Shown piece after piece: positions 8,738 through 19,000 of a stretch of DNA of 64,000 nucleotides. Source of the stretch: PVC group bacterium (GTDB taxonomy: Bacteria; Verrucomicrobiota; Kiritimatiellia; CAIKKV01; CAITUY01); contig CAMBRF010000005.1 in NCBI GenBank assembly GCA_945870225.1, forward strand, positions 62,001 to 126,000. Reading direction: 5' to 3'. The number at the start of each line of letters is the position of its first letter. Position 1 is the stretch's first letter. The notes under the pieces are model-generated. The model had not been told where the DNA came from. It did no database searches and saw nothing but the letters and a program-made list of their open reading frames with translations. Both the position numbers and the translations under genes were made by a program.

Positions 8738-10867
8738 TCACGTTCCTCTCGCGATTCGCCTCGGCCATCCCACCAACCCCACCAAACAGCATCCCAACAG
8801 GGTTAATCCACGCCCCCATTTGTCGCTCCAGGTGGAGCCGTAAACCAGTTCTACCTGTTCCTGATCCGGAAAGACCAGCATAAAGGCTGGCGACACCATG
8901 AATACCTGTTTCGCGCCCCGCACCTTCCAGTTGGGGAAATAGGTGCATTTAATAATATGGGGGGCCCCCACCGCCTCTGTCTTGAACGCAATCCTGCGGT
9001 CCGTCACCACCTCATCCCATATGCGTCCTGCCTTAAGAGGGTTAGTCGTGGGTCGTAGGTCGTTGGTCGTTAGTCGTGGGTCATGGGTCCTCAATCCGGC
9101 CAAAGTGCTCCTGAAGTCGGTTTCGCTCAGTCGCGGTCCGGGAGGAAATCCGGCTGACTTTTCACCGGGCGCGATGAACACATAAGGCTGATCAATGACC
9201 GCCAGGGTGTATAGCCACTCCAGAGAGCACTCCTTCCAGCGCTTCGTCTCCACGGGCACAGGTTGATTTTGAGCAATATAGACATAGTGACCGTCGTGGC
9301 TCATGAGTTCATAGAGTTCCCATTCCTCTTCGCGATTGATGAAGCGCCAGCGCGGATCACGGCGCAAGGCCGTCCGGGTGAGCTCGGAACGCGCGATGAA
9401 ATGTTTGACGTTAAACAGCTCAAAATGCCGGGTGGCGTTTGTGAAATTAAAGGCGGCCGGCACGACCATGGGCGGATACCCCGCGCAGGAGGGCGAACTT
9501 TCGCTCTGAATATAGTAAGCGAACATTGACCCTGCCCCCGAGTTGACCAAACCGCCTTCAAGAATCGGTTTGCCCGCGAGATGCGGCGCCAGTTCAAAAA
9601 TCCGCGACGAGCCGAGCTGGTTGTTCTCCTCGCACAGATCGTTGGCCAGCCGTCCGGGTGTCCCCCGGAGCGGCAAGACCAGTTCATCAAACACTCCGCC
9701 CGAGGGTTTAATCTCCAGCCCCGAATAGTTCCAGGCCGCCCAGGAACGGCTCAGGCTGACGTCTGGACGCCCTGGCAGGCGATCACCCGCCGCAACCCCT
9801 GCCAGGACAGCCAGTGCGATGCCTGCTACCGCCCACGCCTCACCCCGCCGCCCTTCCAGCAGCAGACCCAGCCCGACGGCGCCCAGTGCCACAAGGGCGA
9901 AGAATATAAACGGCCAGAGACGCACGTTCACGAACACCGGGGAGAGTCCGAAACCAAACCAGAAAAGCGCCAAAGCCGCCCCCAGCATCCAGACCAGAAG
10001 CCAGACGGCAGGCATCTTCCGGCGCGCCCCCAGCGTGACAGCCAGAGCGGCCAGCGGGACCAATCCTGCCGCATACCCCGGAAAGTTCTTCCAGAGGGTC
10101 ATTCCCCAATTCACGCCGAATTCCATGCTGAACTCGGACTTGGCCGCGAGCGGGACCCACCACCAAGCCATCAACAGCAGAGCTAGCCCACCCTCCAACG
10201 CCAGGATCCGGCCGGCGGAGATCAGACGGCGGAAACGCGCCCCATGAAACTCGCCCGACCAGGCAACCACGACCGGGACCGCCAGCAACACGATCCCCGC
10301 CATTACGGAGGTAAAGAAATGCGAGGCCATGACCAGCACTAGGAGCAGCACGGTCCTCAGCCGGAAACGCTCATCCCTGACATCCCGATAGGCCGAGGCG
10401 ATTGCCGGCAGCATCAGGGCGAAGCTGAGACTGTTGGAGATCATGCCCGCCAGCGTGCTGGAGATATTCACGCCCCACATCGTATGGACCCGCGTAAACA
10501 GGAAGGGGGCCATGCCGATCGCCAGCAGAAGGGGCACCGGCCGGGGGAAGCGCCACAACCTCGCCGCCACATAGGCGCTGGCGGGAAGCGCCAGCAATCC
10601 CAGCACGCTAACCAGTTTGAAGGCGATGTTAAAGGGGATCGCCACACTCAGCAGGGCGATCAGCACATAGGGCAGGCAGAAGTAATACTGGAACATCGGG
10701 AAGCCGCACCACCACCCGCCTGCCCATGAAACGATCGATCCCTTCCCAAAAAGCTGTTCCTTGAGGTGGCTGGCCAGATAATTATGGGCGGGCGTATCGC
10801 CTCCGACCGTCGTGGTATCCCGAAGGATATCCAGCGGCGAAAGGTGCCACAGGATAAATCCCGTCAC
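8738..10867 (-). CDS. Large multi-pass membrane protein, PTPS-related / glycosyltransferase-like
   Basis: The N-terminal 370 residues contain about ten hydrophobic segments. The GGDTPAHNYLASHL region after the first segment resembles the membrane proteins carrying the 6-pyruvoyl-tetrahydropterin-synthase-related domain (PF10131) and GT-C-like enzymes. A soluble extracytoplasmic domain follows, then a final TM helix near the C-terminus. A surface-polysaccharide role is suggested by the coupled GT9 gene. GTG at 10867 cuts into the first hydrophobic segment: the frame stays open upstream to 10945 and encodes FDAVVLIAVTG before it, with only CTG or ATT as starts. The linker near residues 593-609 is encoded by a heptamer tandem repeat. 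Confidence 0.7.
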   Translation of the reverse strand: MTGFILWHLSPLDILRDTTTVGGDTPAHNYLASHLKEQLFGKGSIVSWAGGWWCGFPMFQYYFCLPYVLIALLSVAIPFNIAFKLVSVLGLLALPASAYVAARLWRFPRPVPLLLAIGMAPFLFTRVHTMWGVNISSTLAGMISNSLSFALMLPAIASAYRDVRDERFRLRTVLLLVLVMASHFFTSVMAGIVLLAVPVVVAWSGEFHGARFRRLISAGRILALEGGLALLLMAWWWVPLAAKSEFSMEFGVNWGMTLWKNFPGYAAGLVPLAALAVTLGARRKMPAVWLLVWMLGAALALFWFGFGLSPVFVNVRLWPFIFFALVALGAVGLGLLLEGRRGEAWAVAGIALAVLAGVAAGDRLPGRPDVSLSRSWAAWNYSGLEIKPSGGVFDELVLPLRGTPGRLANDLCEENNQLGSSRIFELAPHLAGKPILEGGLVNSGAGSMFAYYIQSESSPSCAGYPPMVVPAAFNFTNATRHFELFNVKHFIARSELTRTALRRDPRWRFINREEEWELYELMSHDGHYVYIAQNQPVPVETKRWKECSLEWLYTLAVIDQPYVFIAPGEKSAGFPPGPRLSETDFRSTLAGLRTHDPRLTTNDLRPTTNPLKAGRIWDEVVTDRRIAFKTEAVGAPHIIKCTYFPNWKVRGAKQVFMVSPAFMLVFPDQEQVELVYGSTWSDKWGRGLTLLGCCLVGLVGWPRRIARGT
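9045..9086. repeat. Heptamer minisatellite (GTCGTNN x6) inside a CDS
   Basis: Six tandem heptamers run GTCGTGG, GTCGTAG, GTCGTTG, GTCGTTA, GTCGTGG, GTCATGG. Six copies total 42 bases, a multiple of three, so the host membrane-protein gene stays in frame. On the coding strand they give the polar linker DPRLTTNDLRPTTN. Copy number may vary between strains. Confidence 0.8.
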
Positions 10868-10941
10868 GGCGATCAGAACGACCGCATCAAAACACGGCCG
10901 CTTCCACTCTGTCCTGAATGGGTAAATGGTAGGCTTCCGGA

Positions 10942-11991
10942 TCAGTTAATCAACCGGACTTTCCGATTGCCCTTCTCAACCCGGCCCACGATGACCGGCT
11001 TGCTGCCCGCGCGGCGAAGAACCGCCAGCGCGGCGTCGGCATCCTGCCGGCGGACCATGATGACCATTCCGATGCCCATATTGAACACCCGGTACATCTC
11101 ATCCCGGTCCACCCGTCCCTCGCGCTGGATAAAGTCAAAAACGGGAGGAAGGCGCCAGGAGGAACGGTCAATCACCGCATCCACACCAGCCGGCAGCACT
11201 CTGGGAATGTTGTCGGGGAAACCGCCCCCCGTAATATGCGCCATCCCCCGGATGGTGACCTGCCCCATCAGCGACACAATGGGCTTGAGGTAACTTTTAT
11301 GAACCGCCAGCAGCACCTCGCTGACCTTCTTTCCGGTCCCCGGCAGAACATCCGAGACCTTCAGACCGGCGGTTTCAAAAATGACCCGCCTGGCCAGCGA
11401 ATACCCGTTCGTGTGGAGCCCTGAGGAAGGCAAGCCGATGATCACGTCACCCGGGCAAACCGTCTTCCCCGTCACAATGGCGCGGCGATCCACCACCCCC
11501 ACGATCGTGCCGACCAGATCGTATTCCTTCGGCGGATAAAGACCGGGCATTTCAGCCGTCTCGCCGCCCAGCAGCGCGCACTTATTTTCCCGGCAGGCCT
11601 TGCACAAACCGCTGACCACCTGCTCGAAAATCCATCCCTCGAACCTCGCGATACCCACGTAGTCCATAAAGAACAACGGGACGGCGCCCTGCACGAGGAT
11701 GTCGTTGACGCAATGGTTGACGATATCCTGCCCCACAGTATCGTGCCGGCCCGCCATGGCGGCAATTTTCAGTTTCGTTCCCACCCCGTCCGTGCTGGCC
11801 ACCAGCACCTTATCCTTGCCCGGTGAGGCGAAAAATCCCCCGAAAGAACCGATCTCGTTCAAGACACCGGCCGTGCGGGTGGATTTCACCATTTTTTTAA
11901 TGGCGGCGATCCCGGCCATTTTCTGATCAATATCCACACCTGCCGCCGCATAGGCCGATTTAGCCCGCACGTTTTTTTTGATTTTCTTCAT
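10942..11991 (-). CDS. purM: Phosphoribosylformylglycinamidine cyclo-ligase (AIR synthetase)
   Basis: PurM catalyses the ATP-dependent closure of FGAM to 5-aminoimidazole ribonucleotide in purine synthesis. The family is recognisable from ASTDGVGTKLKIA, VNHCVNDILVQGA, LLGGETAEMPGLY, GLPSSGLHTNGYSLAR and HITGGGFPDNIPRVLP, in order and at normal length (349 residues). ATG at 11991 was chosen because CGGAGAGAAC precedes it; a longer ORF would run back into purB. The gene is 16 bases downstream of purB, forming a short purine operon. Confidence 0.95.
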   Translation of the reverse strand: MKKIKKNVRAKSAYAAAGVDIDQKMAGIAAIKKMVKSTRTAGVLNEIGSFGGFFASPGKDKVLVASTDGVGTKLKIAAMAGRHDTVGQDIVNHCVNDILVQGAVPLFFMDYVGIARFEGWIFEQVVSGLCKACRENKCALLGGETAEMPGLYPPKEYDLVGTIVGVVDRRAIVTGKTVCPGDVIIGLPSSGLHTNGYSLARRVIFETAGLKVSDVLPGTGKKVSEVLLAVHKSYLKPIVSLMGQVTIRGMAHITGGGFPDNIPRVLPAGVDAVIDRSSWRLPPVFDFIQREGRVDRDEMYRVFNMGIGMVIMVRRQDADAALAVLRRAGSKPVIVGRVEKGNRKVRLIN

Positions 11992-12007
11992 GTTCTCTCC
12001 GCTTGCC

Positions 12008-13300
12008 TCACAACCCCACAGCCTTGAAAGTCCGCCCAACATCTGTGAAATGGACGTTCAGATCGAAGACCTTGTCCAAATCTGCGGGCGCCACCTTCGC
12101 CATAATCTCGCGATCCGCCTCAATCAACCCGCGCAAAGCCTGCCGTGACTCCCAGGCATGCATGGCATGCCGCTGAACCATCCGGTAAGCCTGCTCACGG
12201 GTAAAGCCCTTCTGGGTCAGCATCAGGAGCACCTGCTGGGAATGAATCAATCCGTGCGTCATGTCCAGATTTTCCTGCATGCGATCCGGATAGACCACCA
12301 GATTGCGCACCAGCTTTTCGAGTTGCACCAGCATATGGTCCAACGCGATGGTGCTGTCAGGGATAATAATCCGTTCGACGGAGGAATGGGAAATATCCCG
12401 TTCATGCCACAGAGCCACGTTCTCCAGTGCCGCCACAAGATTGCCCCGGATCAACCGCGCCAATCCGCACAATTTTTCACCCGTGATGGGATTCTTCTTG
12501 TGCGGCATGGCCGACGACCCCTTCTGCTCACGCCCGAAAAACTCCTCCACTTCACGCACCTCGGTGCGTTGCAGGTGCCTGAATTCCGTGGCCCAGCGAT
12601 CCACCGAGGCCGCGACCAGCGCCACGGCCGACATGTACTCCGCATGCCGGTCGCGCTGTAGGATCTGGGTCGAAATCGCCGCCGGCCTGAGCTTGAGTTT
12701 CCGGCAGACATACTGCTCGACGAACGGCGAGATGTGCGCGTGCGTGCCGACCGCGCCGGAAAGCTGTCCCACGCAAATAATCGCCCGGGCCGCCTCCAGC
12801 CGTTTCAGGGCCCGGCCAAATTCATCGTACATCAGCGCCATCTTGAGCCCGAAGGTGATGGGTTCGGCGTGGATCCCGTGGGAGCGGCCGATCATGGGTG
12901 TGTATTTATACCGTCGCGCCTTGGCGGCGGCCGCCTTGCGAACCGCCTTGGTATCGGCGATCAGGATGTCGATGGCCTGCACCATTTGCACGGCCAGCGC
13001 GGTATCCAACACATCTGAGCTCGTCAGCCCGCGATGAATAAACCGCGAGGACGGCCCCACATGCTCGGCCACATTCGTAAGAAAGGCGATCACATCGTGA
13101 TTCACCTTCGCCTCAATCTGGTTGATGCGTTTGACGCTGAAGGCGGCCTTATCCTTGATGCGCTTCAGATCAGCGGCAGGCACAATGCCCAGCTTGTGCA
13201 TGGCTTCACATGCCAGAATTTCGATACTCAACCAGACGGCGAACTTATTCTCGTCCGCCCAGATATTTCCCATTTCAGGTCGCGTATAGCGCGGAATCAC
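12008..13300 (-). CDS. purB: Adenylosuccinate lyase
   Basis: PurB cleaves SAICAR and adenylosuccinate in purine synthesis, releasing fumarate. The 430-residue protein shows the fumarase/aspartase superfamily signature GSSAMPHKKNPITGEKLCGL. It also has TSSDVLDTALAVQ, MIGRSHGIHAEP with a catalytic histidine, and HERDISHSSVERIIIPDS, all typical of PurB. The start is GTG, supported by the strong AGAGGAGGGG sequence just upstream. It is the first gene of a - strand run with purM and two surface-glycan genes. Confidence 0.95.
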   Translation of the reverse strand: MIPRYTRPEMGNIWADENKFAVWLSIEILACEAMHKLGIVPAADLKRIKDKAAFSVKRINQIEAKVNHDVIAFLTNVAEHVGPSSRFIHRGLTSSDVLDTALAVQMVQAIDILIADTKAVRKAAAAKARRYKYTPMIGRSHGIHAEPITFGLKMALMYDEFGRALKRLEAARAIICVGQLSGAVGTHAHISPFVEQYVCRKLKLRPAAISTQILQRDRHAEYMSAVALVAASVDRWATEFRHLQRTEVREVEEFFGREQKGSSAMPHKKNPITGEKLCGLARLIRGNLVAALENVALWHERDISHSSVERIIIPDSTIALDHMLVQLEKLVRNLVVYPDRMQENLDMTHGLIHSQQVLLMLTQKGFTREQAYRMVQRHAMHAWESRQALRGLIEADREIMAKVAPADLDKVFDLNVHFTDVGRTFKAVGL

Positions 13301-13426
13301 GGTACCCCTCCTCTTTGCGGGATATTAAACATCACCGCTTGTAACAGCTGAGACTTCCAACCCCCATATTCCTACCCTGTCACCAGACGGACTGCAAGCC
13401 GCCACTCTGAGATTCTGGGCTATTTT

Positions 13427-14173
13427 TCAGGCGTTGCCACACAGAGGGCACTGCGGATTCCGGTGGAGTTGGATTTCCCGGAAACTCATCTTTAAAGCAT
13501 CCCAGGTCAGCAGGCGGTTGGTTAACGGTTCTCCAATCCCGAGCAGCACCTTGATCGCCTCCATGGCCTGAATGGATCCCATCACCCCCGGCACGGCCCC
13601 CACCGGACCGGCGGGCAAGCCTGACACCGCCGGCGGTGCCGCACTAAAAACGCAGCGGTAGCAGGTGGTTACACCCGGAATGACCGTCATCACCTGCCCC
13701 CCAAACCGGAGTATCCCGGCATGCACATAGGGTTTGTGGACCCCATGACAGGCATCGGCGATCAAAAACTTGGCCTGAAAATTATCGGTAGCATCCAGAA
13801 CCAGATCGTATTCCAGGAAGAGGCGGGAGGCATCTTCCGGCCCCAAGCGGAGCGGGTGACATCTGATTTCCACCTCGGGATTAATGGCATGCAGTTTGCG
13901 GGCCGCCGATTCGACTTTGCTATGCCCGATATCCTCTTCGGCATGCAGGATCTGCCGCTGGAGATTGCTCAGATCAACCACATCCGAATCCACCAATCCC
14001 ACCGTACCGACGCCAGCCGCCACGAGATAAAAAGCGGCCGGCGATCCCAACCCGCCTATTCCCACCACCAGAACTTTCGAAGTCCGGAGGCGTTCTTGTC
14101 CGGCCGGCCCGATTTCAGGCAGCGTCAGGTGGCGGACATAGCGCCCGGATTGGATGACAGAAGACGGCTCCAT
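13427..14173 (-). CDS. MoeB/ThiF/HesA-family adenylyltransferase
   Basis: This E1-like enzyme would adenylate the C-terminal Gly of a ubiquitin-like sulfur carrier (MoaD or ThiS). The evidence is the nucleotide-binding loop KVLVVGIGGLGSPAAFYL, DLSNLQRQILH, the metal/ATP aspartate in LVLDATDNFQAKFL, and two zinc cysteine pairs (CYRC, CPLCG). At 248 residues it is the single-domain form without a rhodanese tail. No sulfur-carrier gene is adjacent, so molybdopterin and thiamine roles cannot be told apart. It lies 24 bases downstream of the secretin gene and may be read through from the pilus operon. Confidence 0.85.
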   Translation of the reverse strand: MEPSSVIQSGRYVRHLTLPEIGPAGQERLRTSKVLVVGIGGLGSPAAFYLVAAGVGTVGLVDSDVVDLSNLQRQILHAEEDIGHSKVESAARKLHAINPEVEIRCHPLRLGPEDASRLFLEYDLVLDATDNFQAKFLIADACHGVHKPYVHAGILRFGGQVMTVIPGVTTCYRCVFSAAPPAVSGLPAGPVGAVPGVMGSIQAMEAIKVLLGIGEPLTNRLLTWDALKMSFREIQLHRNPQCPLCGNA

Positions 14174-14197
14174 GGTTTACCGGATACCCACCCCTCA

Positions 14198-16036
14198 TCA
14201 TTGCGGGGCAACAACTGCCTCAACGGCAGGCAACGGCTTCGCCATCTTGGCCGCCTTGGCGACTTTGGCATCCGCCTCGGCCTTTTCCTTGATCGCCTCG
14301 GCTTCGCGCATGGTCTTCGCGGCCTTCTTCGCCAGAATGAGTTTTTGAACCAGTTCCGTATCCTCGGGTAGTCCCTGATCCTTCTGGATGCTACCGGGGC
14401 TGGCTATCCCGACCGTGACGAAGATGATCGTTTCCTGCTGTGACTTCTGGGTGTGGGTATGGGAGAACAACCATTTCCCGATCAAGGGGATATCCCCCAG
14501 CAACGGGATCTTGGTGGTCACCTCGCGATCCTGGGTTTCGGTCAGACCGCCAATGGCGGCCGTCTTTCCGTTTTCCAAACTGAATACCGTCTTGATGGTC
14601 TTCGTGGCCTCAATAGGGAACGTGTTGTTATCCGGGGCCACCTTGTTTTTCACAAACCGGCTGAGGGTCGGTTCAATCCTCACCGTGATATTGCTCGCGT
14701 TGTTGATGGTGGGCGTGACCAGCAGCGAAATGCCGAATTCAAAATACGGCTTGATGGCATCCAGACTATAGGTCGTGGTATTGGCTTGTCCCTGTTGTCC
14801 GGCGGTAACAGTACCCCGGATGTTCGGCTCGTTTTCCCCGATATGAATCGAAGCCGTCTCCTCGTTCGCCACGATAATCTTGGGATTTGAAACGATACTG
14901 ACCCCGTTATTCTGTTTCAAGGCACTGAGCATGATCTTGAATTCGTCGGCGTTCAGGACAGCCGTCCGAATGTCCGACAGGCTTTTGGAATAGGAGTCCT
15001 CGACATTACGGGTGACGTCACGGGACTGATCAATGGTATCACTCACCGAGCGTGTCGGCGTCGTGACCGATCGTGAGGCAAATATACCCGATCCCGGGGG
15101 TTGTTCTTCGGTGATCGTCGTGGTTTCATTATACTGGTTGCCGGCGCTGTCAAACCGCGTGTTGAACTGATCTACCCGACTGCGCTGATCCGCCTGACTG
15201 AGCTTGTCCGAGCGGCTTTGAAGCTTTTGACGACCCTCCTCCACCGACCACTGCATGCTGCCCACTCCGACGCCATAGCTCTCCAAAACCTGCCAGTTGA
15301 TTCCGAGATCCTTGATGGCCTCGTCCGTGAGTTCCATGAACTTAGCCTCGATATATACCTGTCTGCGGGGTGTATCGATTTCTGAAATCACCTTGCGGAT
15401 GTCGACCAAGTTGGCCGCCGAAGCCCGCACCACCAGCGCATTGGCATTGATAAAGGGCGATACACTCCCACCGACCCCCAGCATCGGATGGACCACCGTA
15501 ATCACATTCGATACCGAGGCAAAATTCAGGAAAATGGTTTGAGCAATCATGGGCTCGCTCAGTTTCGGCTGAATACTGTAAATACCGGAACCGGGGATCT
15601 TTTCGGCGATCATCATGCTGTACATGTCCAGAATGGATCCCAGTGCCGGCTTCCATTCGACATCCTGAAGATTTACCGTCACTTTCCCCTGCAAATTCGT
15701 GGAGGTGGCAATGATATTGGCCCCCGAAATTCGCGTAAAGAGCCGGACCACATCCTGTAGCGGCACATCATCCAATGACACGGAAATAAGGTTCTTCCCG
15801 TCACCCTCGGGGCCAAAGTTCGGCACCGCCAAGGTTTCGATTTCCGGCACAACCGCCACGGCCTTAGTCACTTCTGCCGTTTCCACAGTCGTGATGACGA
15901 CGGAATCCGCCTTCACCCCTTCCGACTCCACGGCTGAGGCCGAGACCGGCAGATTTGTCGTTACAACAGGGACCGTTTCTTCCGCCAGTGCCACAACGCC
16001 AAGGCAGATAAACAGGGTCAGGAGTGTCTTATACAT
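14198..16036 (-). CDS. pilQ: Secretin of a type IV pilus / type II-like system (PilQ/GspD family)
   Basis: The protein begins with a signal peptide (MYKTLLTLFICLGVVALAEE). An STN/secretin-N region (about residues 75-220, including VSLDDVPLQDVVRLFTRISG) and an N1-like domain follow. The C-terminal secretin barrel is recognised from VSIVSNPKIIVANEETASIH, ISLLVTPTINNASNITVRIE and the IPLLGDIPLIGKWLF signature. It should form the outer-membrane channel for the pilus or secreted pseudopilus. The Ala/Lys-rich tail (KAAKTMREAEAIKEKAEADA) looks helical and is unusual. ATG at 16036 is preceded by AAAGGAAAA. It closes the pilM-N-O-P cluster, which argues for PilQ over GspD. Confidence 0.88.
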   Translation of the reverse strand: MYKTLLTLFICLGVVALAEETVPVVTTNLPVSASAVESEGVKADSVVITTVETAEVTKAVAVVPEIETLAVPNFGPEGDGKNLISVSLDDVPLQDVVRLFTRISGANIIATSTNLQGKVTVNLQDVEWKPALGSILDMYSMMIAEKIPGSGIYSIQPKLSEPMIAQTIFLNFASVSNVITVVHPMLGVGGSVSPFINANALVVRASAANLVDIRKVISEIDTPRRQVYIEAKFMELTDEAIKDLGINWQVLESYGVGVGSMQWSVEEGRQKLQSRSDKLSQADQRSRVDQFNTRFDSAGNQYNETTTITEEQPPGSGIFASRSVTTPTRSVSDTIDQSRDVTRNVEDSYSKSLSDIRTAVLNADEFKIMLSALKQNNGVSIVSNPKIIVANEETASIHIGENEPNIRGTVTAGQQGQANTTTYSLDAIKPYFEFGISLLVTPTINNASNITVRIEPTLSRFVKNKVAPDNNTFPIEATKTIKTVFSLENGKTAAIGGLTETQDREVTTKIPLLGDIPLIGKWLFSHTHTQKSQQETIIFVTVGIASPGSIQKDQGLPEDTELVQKLILAKKAAKTMREAEAIKEKAEADAKVAKAAKMAKPLPAVEAVVAPQ

Positions 16037-16070
16037 GTCTGTTTTCCTTTGCTCTACTTCAACGGCACAA

Positions 16071-19000
16071 TCAATAAGCGATAATCCGATAGAACCGGTT
16101 GATCGCCCCGCCAACCGTGTTATCCGTACAATTGGTAGCCGCGCCCCGGCCGAGAATGTTCGTGCAACCCGGAACACCCAGCCAGGCACTGGAGCCCAGG
16201 CTGTCAACATACTGGACCGCATAGTACCAGTTAAGCCGTGCAAACCAGGAAATGACAACACTATTGCTGTCGGAGGACGTCATCTGGGTGAATTGCACCG
16301 GCACATTGGTGGCTCCATCCACAATGGGCAGTGAAATGATGCGATGATTCAGTGTATCCGCGATGTACAGGACGCCGCGCGGATCCCATACTACATCCTG
16401 CGGACCGCGCAAGCTGCCGTTTCCAATCAGGGTTGTCCAGGCCGCATTCGAAACAGCCGAGACCGCGACGCGATGATTGCCGCTATCCGCCACATAGAGA
16501 TTTCCATTACCAAGGGTCATCCCGGCAGGCCACATCAGGCCTCCTTCCGCGGGGAGATCCCCCCCGAACACGGAGACAAACTGGCTGTTGGTCGAGAACT
16601 TCTGGACCCGACTCCGGCCCCCGGGCAGGGTGTTGGCGTCGGATACGTAAATGACATTCGAGTTTACCAATATCCCCTTGGGTCCCGTCAAATGCCCCGT
16701 CATCATGTCGTTCGTGATAAACACCGACCACGTTTCGGCGGCACTCATCTTCTGCACGCGATCATTGTACAGGTCCGTCACATACAAGTTCGTCCGCGAA
16801 TCCAGATCCACATCCGAGGGGGTTTCAAATTGTCCCGGCCCGCTGCCATAGACACCCCATGCCCGCCACTGTCCGTTCGTGGCGGAGCGTTTCTGGATCC
16901 GGTTGTTATTCGAATCCGCCACAAAGACGTTGCCCTGGGCATCCACCACCAAACCGCCGGGTCTATTGAACTCGCCGAAATTGGTCCCCGACTGGCCGGC
17001 ATTGGTGTGGCCCCACACCGTCCATGAACCGTCGTAGGGATCATATCTCTGGATCCGGTTGTTCAGTGTATCCGCGACATAGAGCCGGTGCAGCGAGTCC
17101 AACGCCAATCCCGAAGGTTGCCAGAACTGGCCCGGGGCAAGACCCGCCGACCCGCCAAAAACCGCCGCATTGACGTAGAAGCCCGTCACGGTGGTCACCT
17201 GCTGGGTCAGAACCACGGCCGCCAGACTCCCCGGAGCCAACCAACTCGCCACATCCTTGAATTCCACCGTATAGGAGCCGGGCGACAAATCAACCTGAAC
17301 GCCACTATTGGTCCAATCACCGCCCGACAGCCTCCATTGCGCGCCCGACGCCACGGCCGAAGCCGGCTGGATGTTAACGATCAGTCCGGGTATGCGCCTG
17401 TAGGTTCCGCTCAGCACAACCGTCTGTTGATTCGTCACGGAGGCGGTGACACTTCCGGGAGCGATCCATTGGGGAATGGCCCTGAATTCAATGGTGTAAT
17501 CGCTCATGGCCAGATTCCCCACCTGAGCCCCGCTGTCCTGCCAGGTCCCGCCGTTGATGCGCCACTGCGCCCCGGCGGCGACCGCCTCGTCGGGGTGAAT
17601 CACCACGGAGACCGAACCAAACATCCTTGCATAAGCCCGGGTCACCGTGGTCGCCTGCCCCGCAATCAGGACCAAGGTCTCGAGACCGGGCTCCGTCCAC
17701 CCGGGAATCACGGAGAACGTCAGGGAATGGGCTCCGGCATTGAGGTTGGACATCGTTGCGCCGCTGCTCAGCCCGGCCCCGCCATCCAATCGCCACGCGG
17801 CATCCAGGGCCCGCGCCTCCAGCGGTTCAATATTCACGGTCAGGCTGGCCTTCGGCTCGTAAGCGCGAGTGATGGTTGTGGCCACGCCGTTGAAGAGCGT
17901 GATGGTCTCACTGGCCGGCTCCGTCCATCCGTCGATGGACTTGAACAAAAGCACATGATCACCGGGCGTCAATCCCTGAAGACTGGTGCCGCTATTCTGC
18001 CAGACACCATCATCCAAAACCATCCATTGGGCCCCGGCAATCCTGGCCTCATCAGGCGTCAGCATGACGCGCAACGAAGGCGGAGCCACAATCGCCGCGG
18101 ACTCAGCCAGGACCGTTGCCCCGCGCCGTCGGGCCGCGTGCCGCCACTGCTCGTTCCAGTCACGGGTATAAGTGAAATCCTGAAGACCGCCGGACTGATG
18201 GAATTCGCTCCACGCCAAAGTATTGGTATCCGCCTCCCCATCATCAAACCGGAAATAATGAATCAATCCGGAGTAATCGTTTCCTGACACGACATGGCTC
18301 ATATTGGCACGGATCTCAGCCGGCGTGCGGACCCGGTTCCAGATCCGGACCTCATCAATCCCCCCTGCAAAGTCTTCACCCATCCGGAGGAATGTTTCCC
18401 CGCCCGGCCCATCCATCGGCGGTGTCGAGGCGAGAGGGAAATTGGTGGCAACCAACAGCGTGCCGTTGGTATAGAGGCTCAAGGTCCGGCTGGTGCCGGA
18501 ATAGGAGGCTGCCACATGGGTCCAGGCGGTCCCCACCGGGACAAGCCCGCCCCGCACCATGCAGTTGGTTCCGTTGTATTTCACGAAGCCGGCATAGACC
18601 CTCAACCCGCCACTCCCGTTGGTCTCCAGGCCCACCACATAATTCACCGCATACGCACCACCCGCCAGATTCGCCACCGTGCGGCGCACAATGACTCCAG
18701 AACCCTCCGCTGAATTGGTGGGACTCACCCATGCCTCCAGCGTCCAGTCTTTCAACTTTTGTTTCAGCGCCGTCGGCACCTCCAGATAATCAGCCCGACT
18801 GCCGCCAAAAACCACGGCCAGGGACTTTGACGGATCGGTCGGGTCCGCAGGACTGGTCCCATCGGCCGCCTCGTCGCTATCGATCACGCCATCATCATCC
18901 GTGTCGGCCATATCGGGGCGGCTTTGGAGTTCCTGCTCAATGACGTTCTCCAAGCCGTCTCCATCGCGATCCTCTTCCACGTCATAGTACCAGTTGCCGT

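Noticed and set aside
17088-18287. 399-codon + strand ORF inside the giant gene
   Set aside because: It is antisense to the repeats of the giant protein; its composition reflects the repeat DNA.
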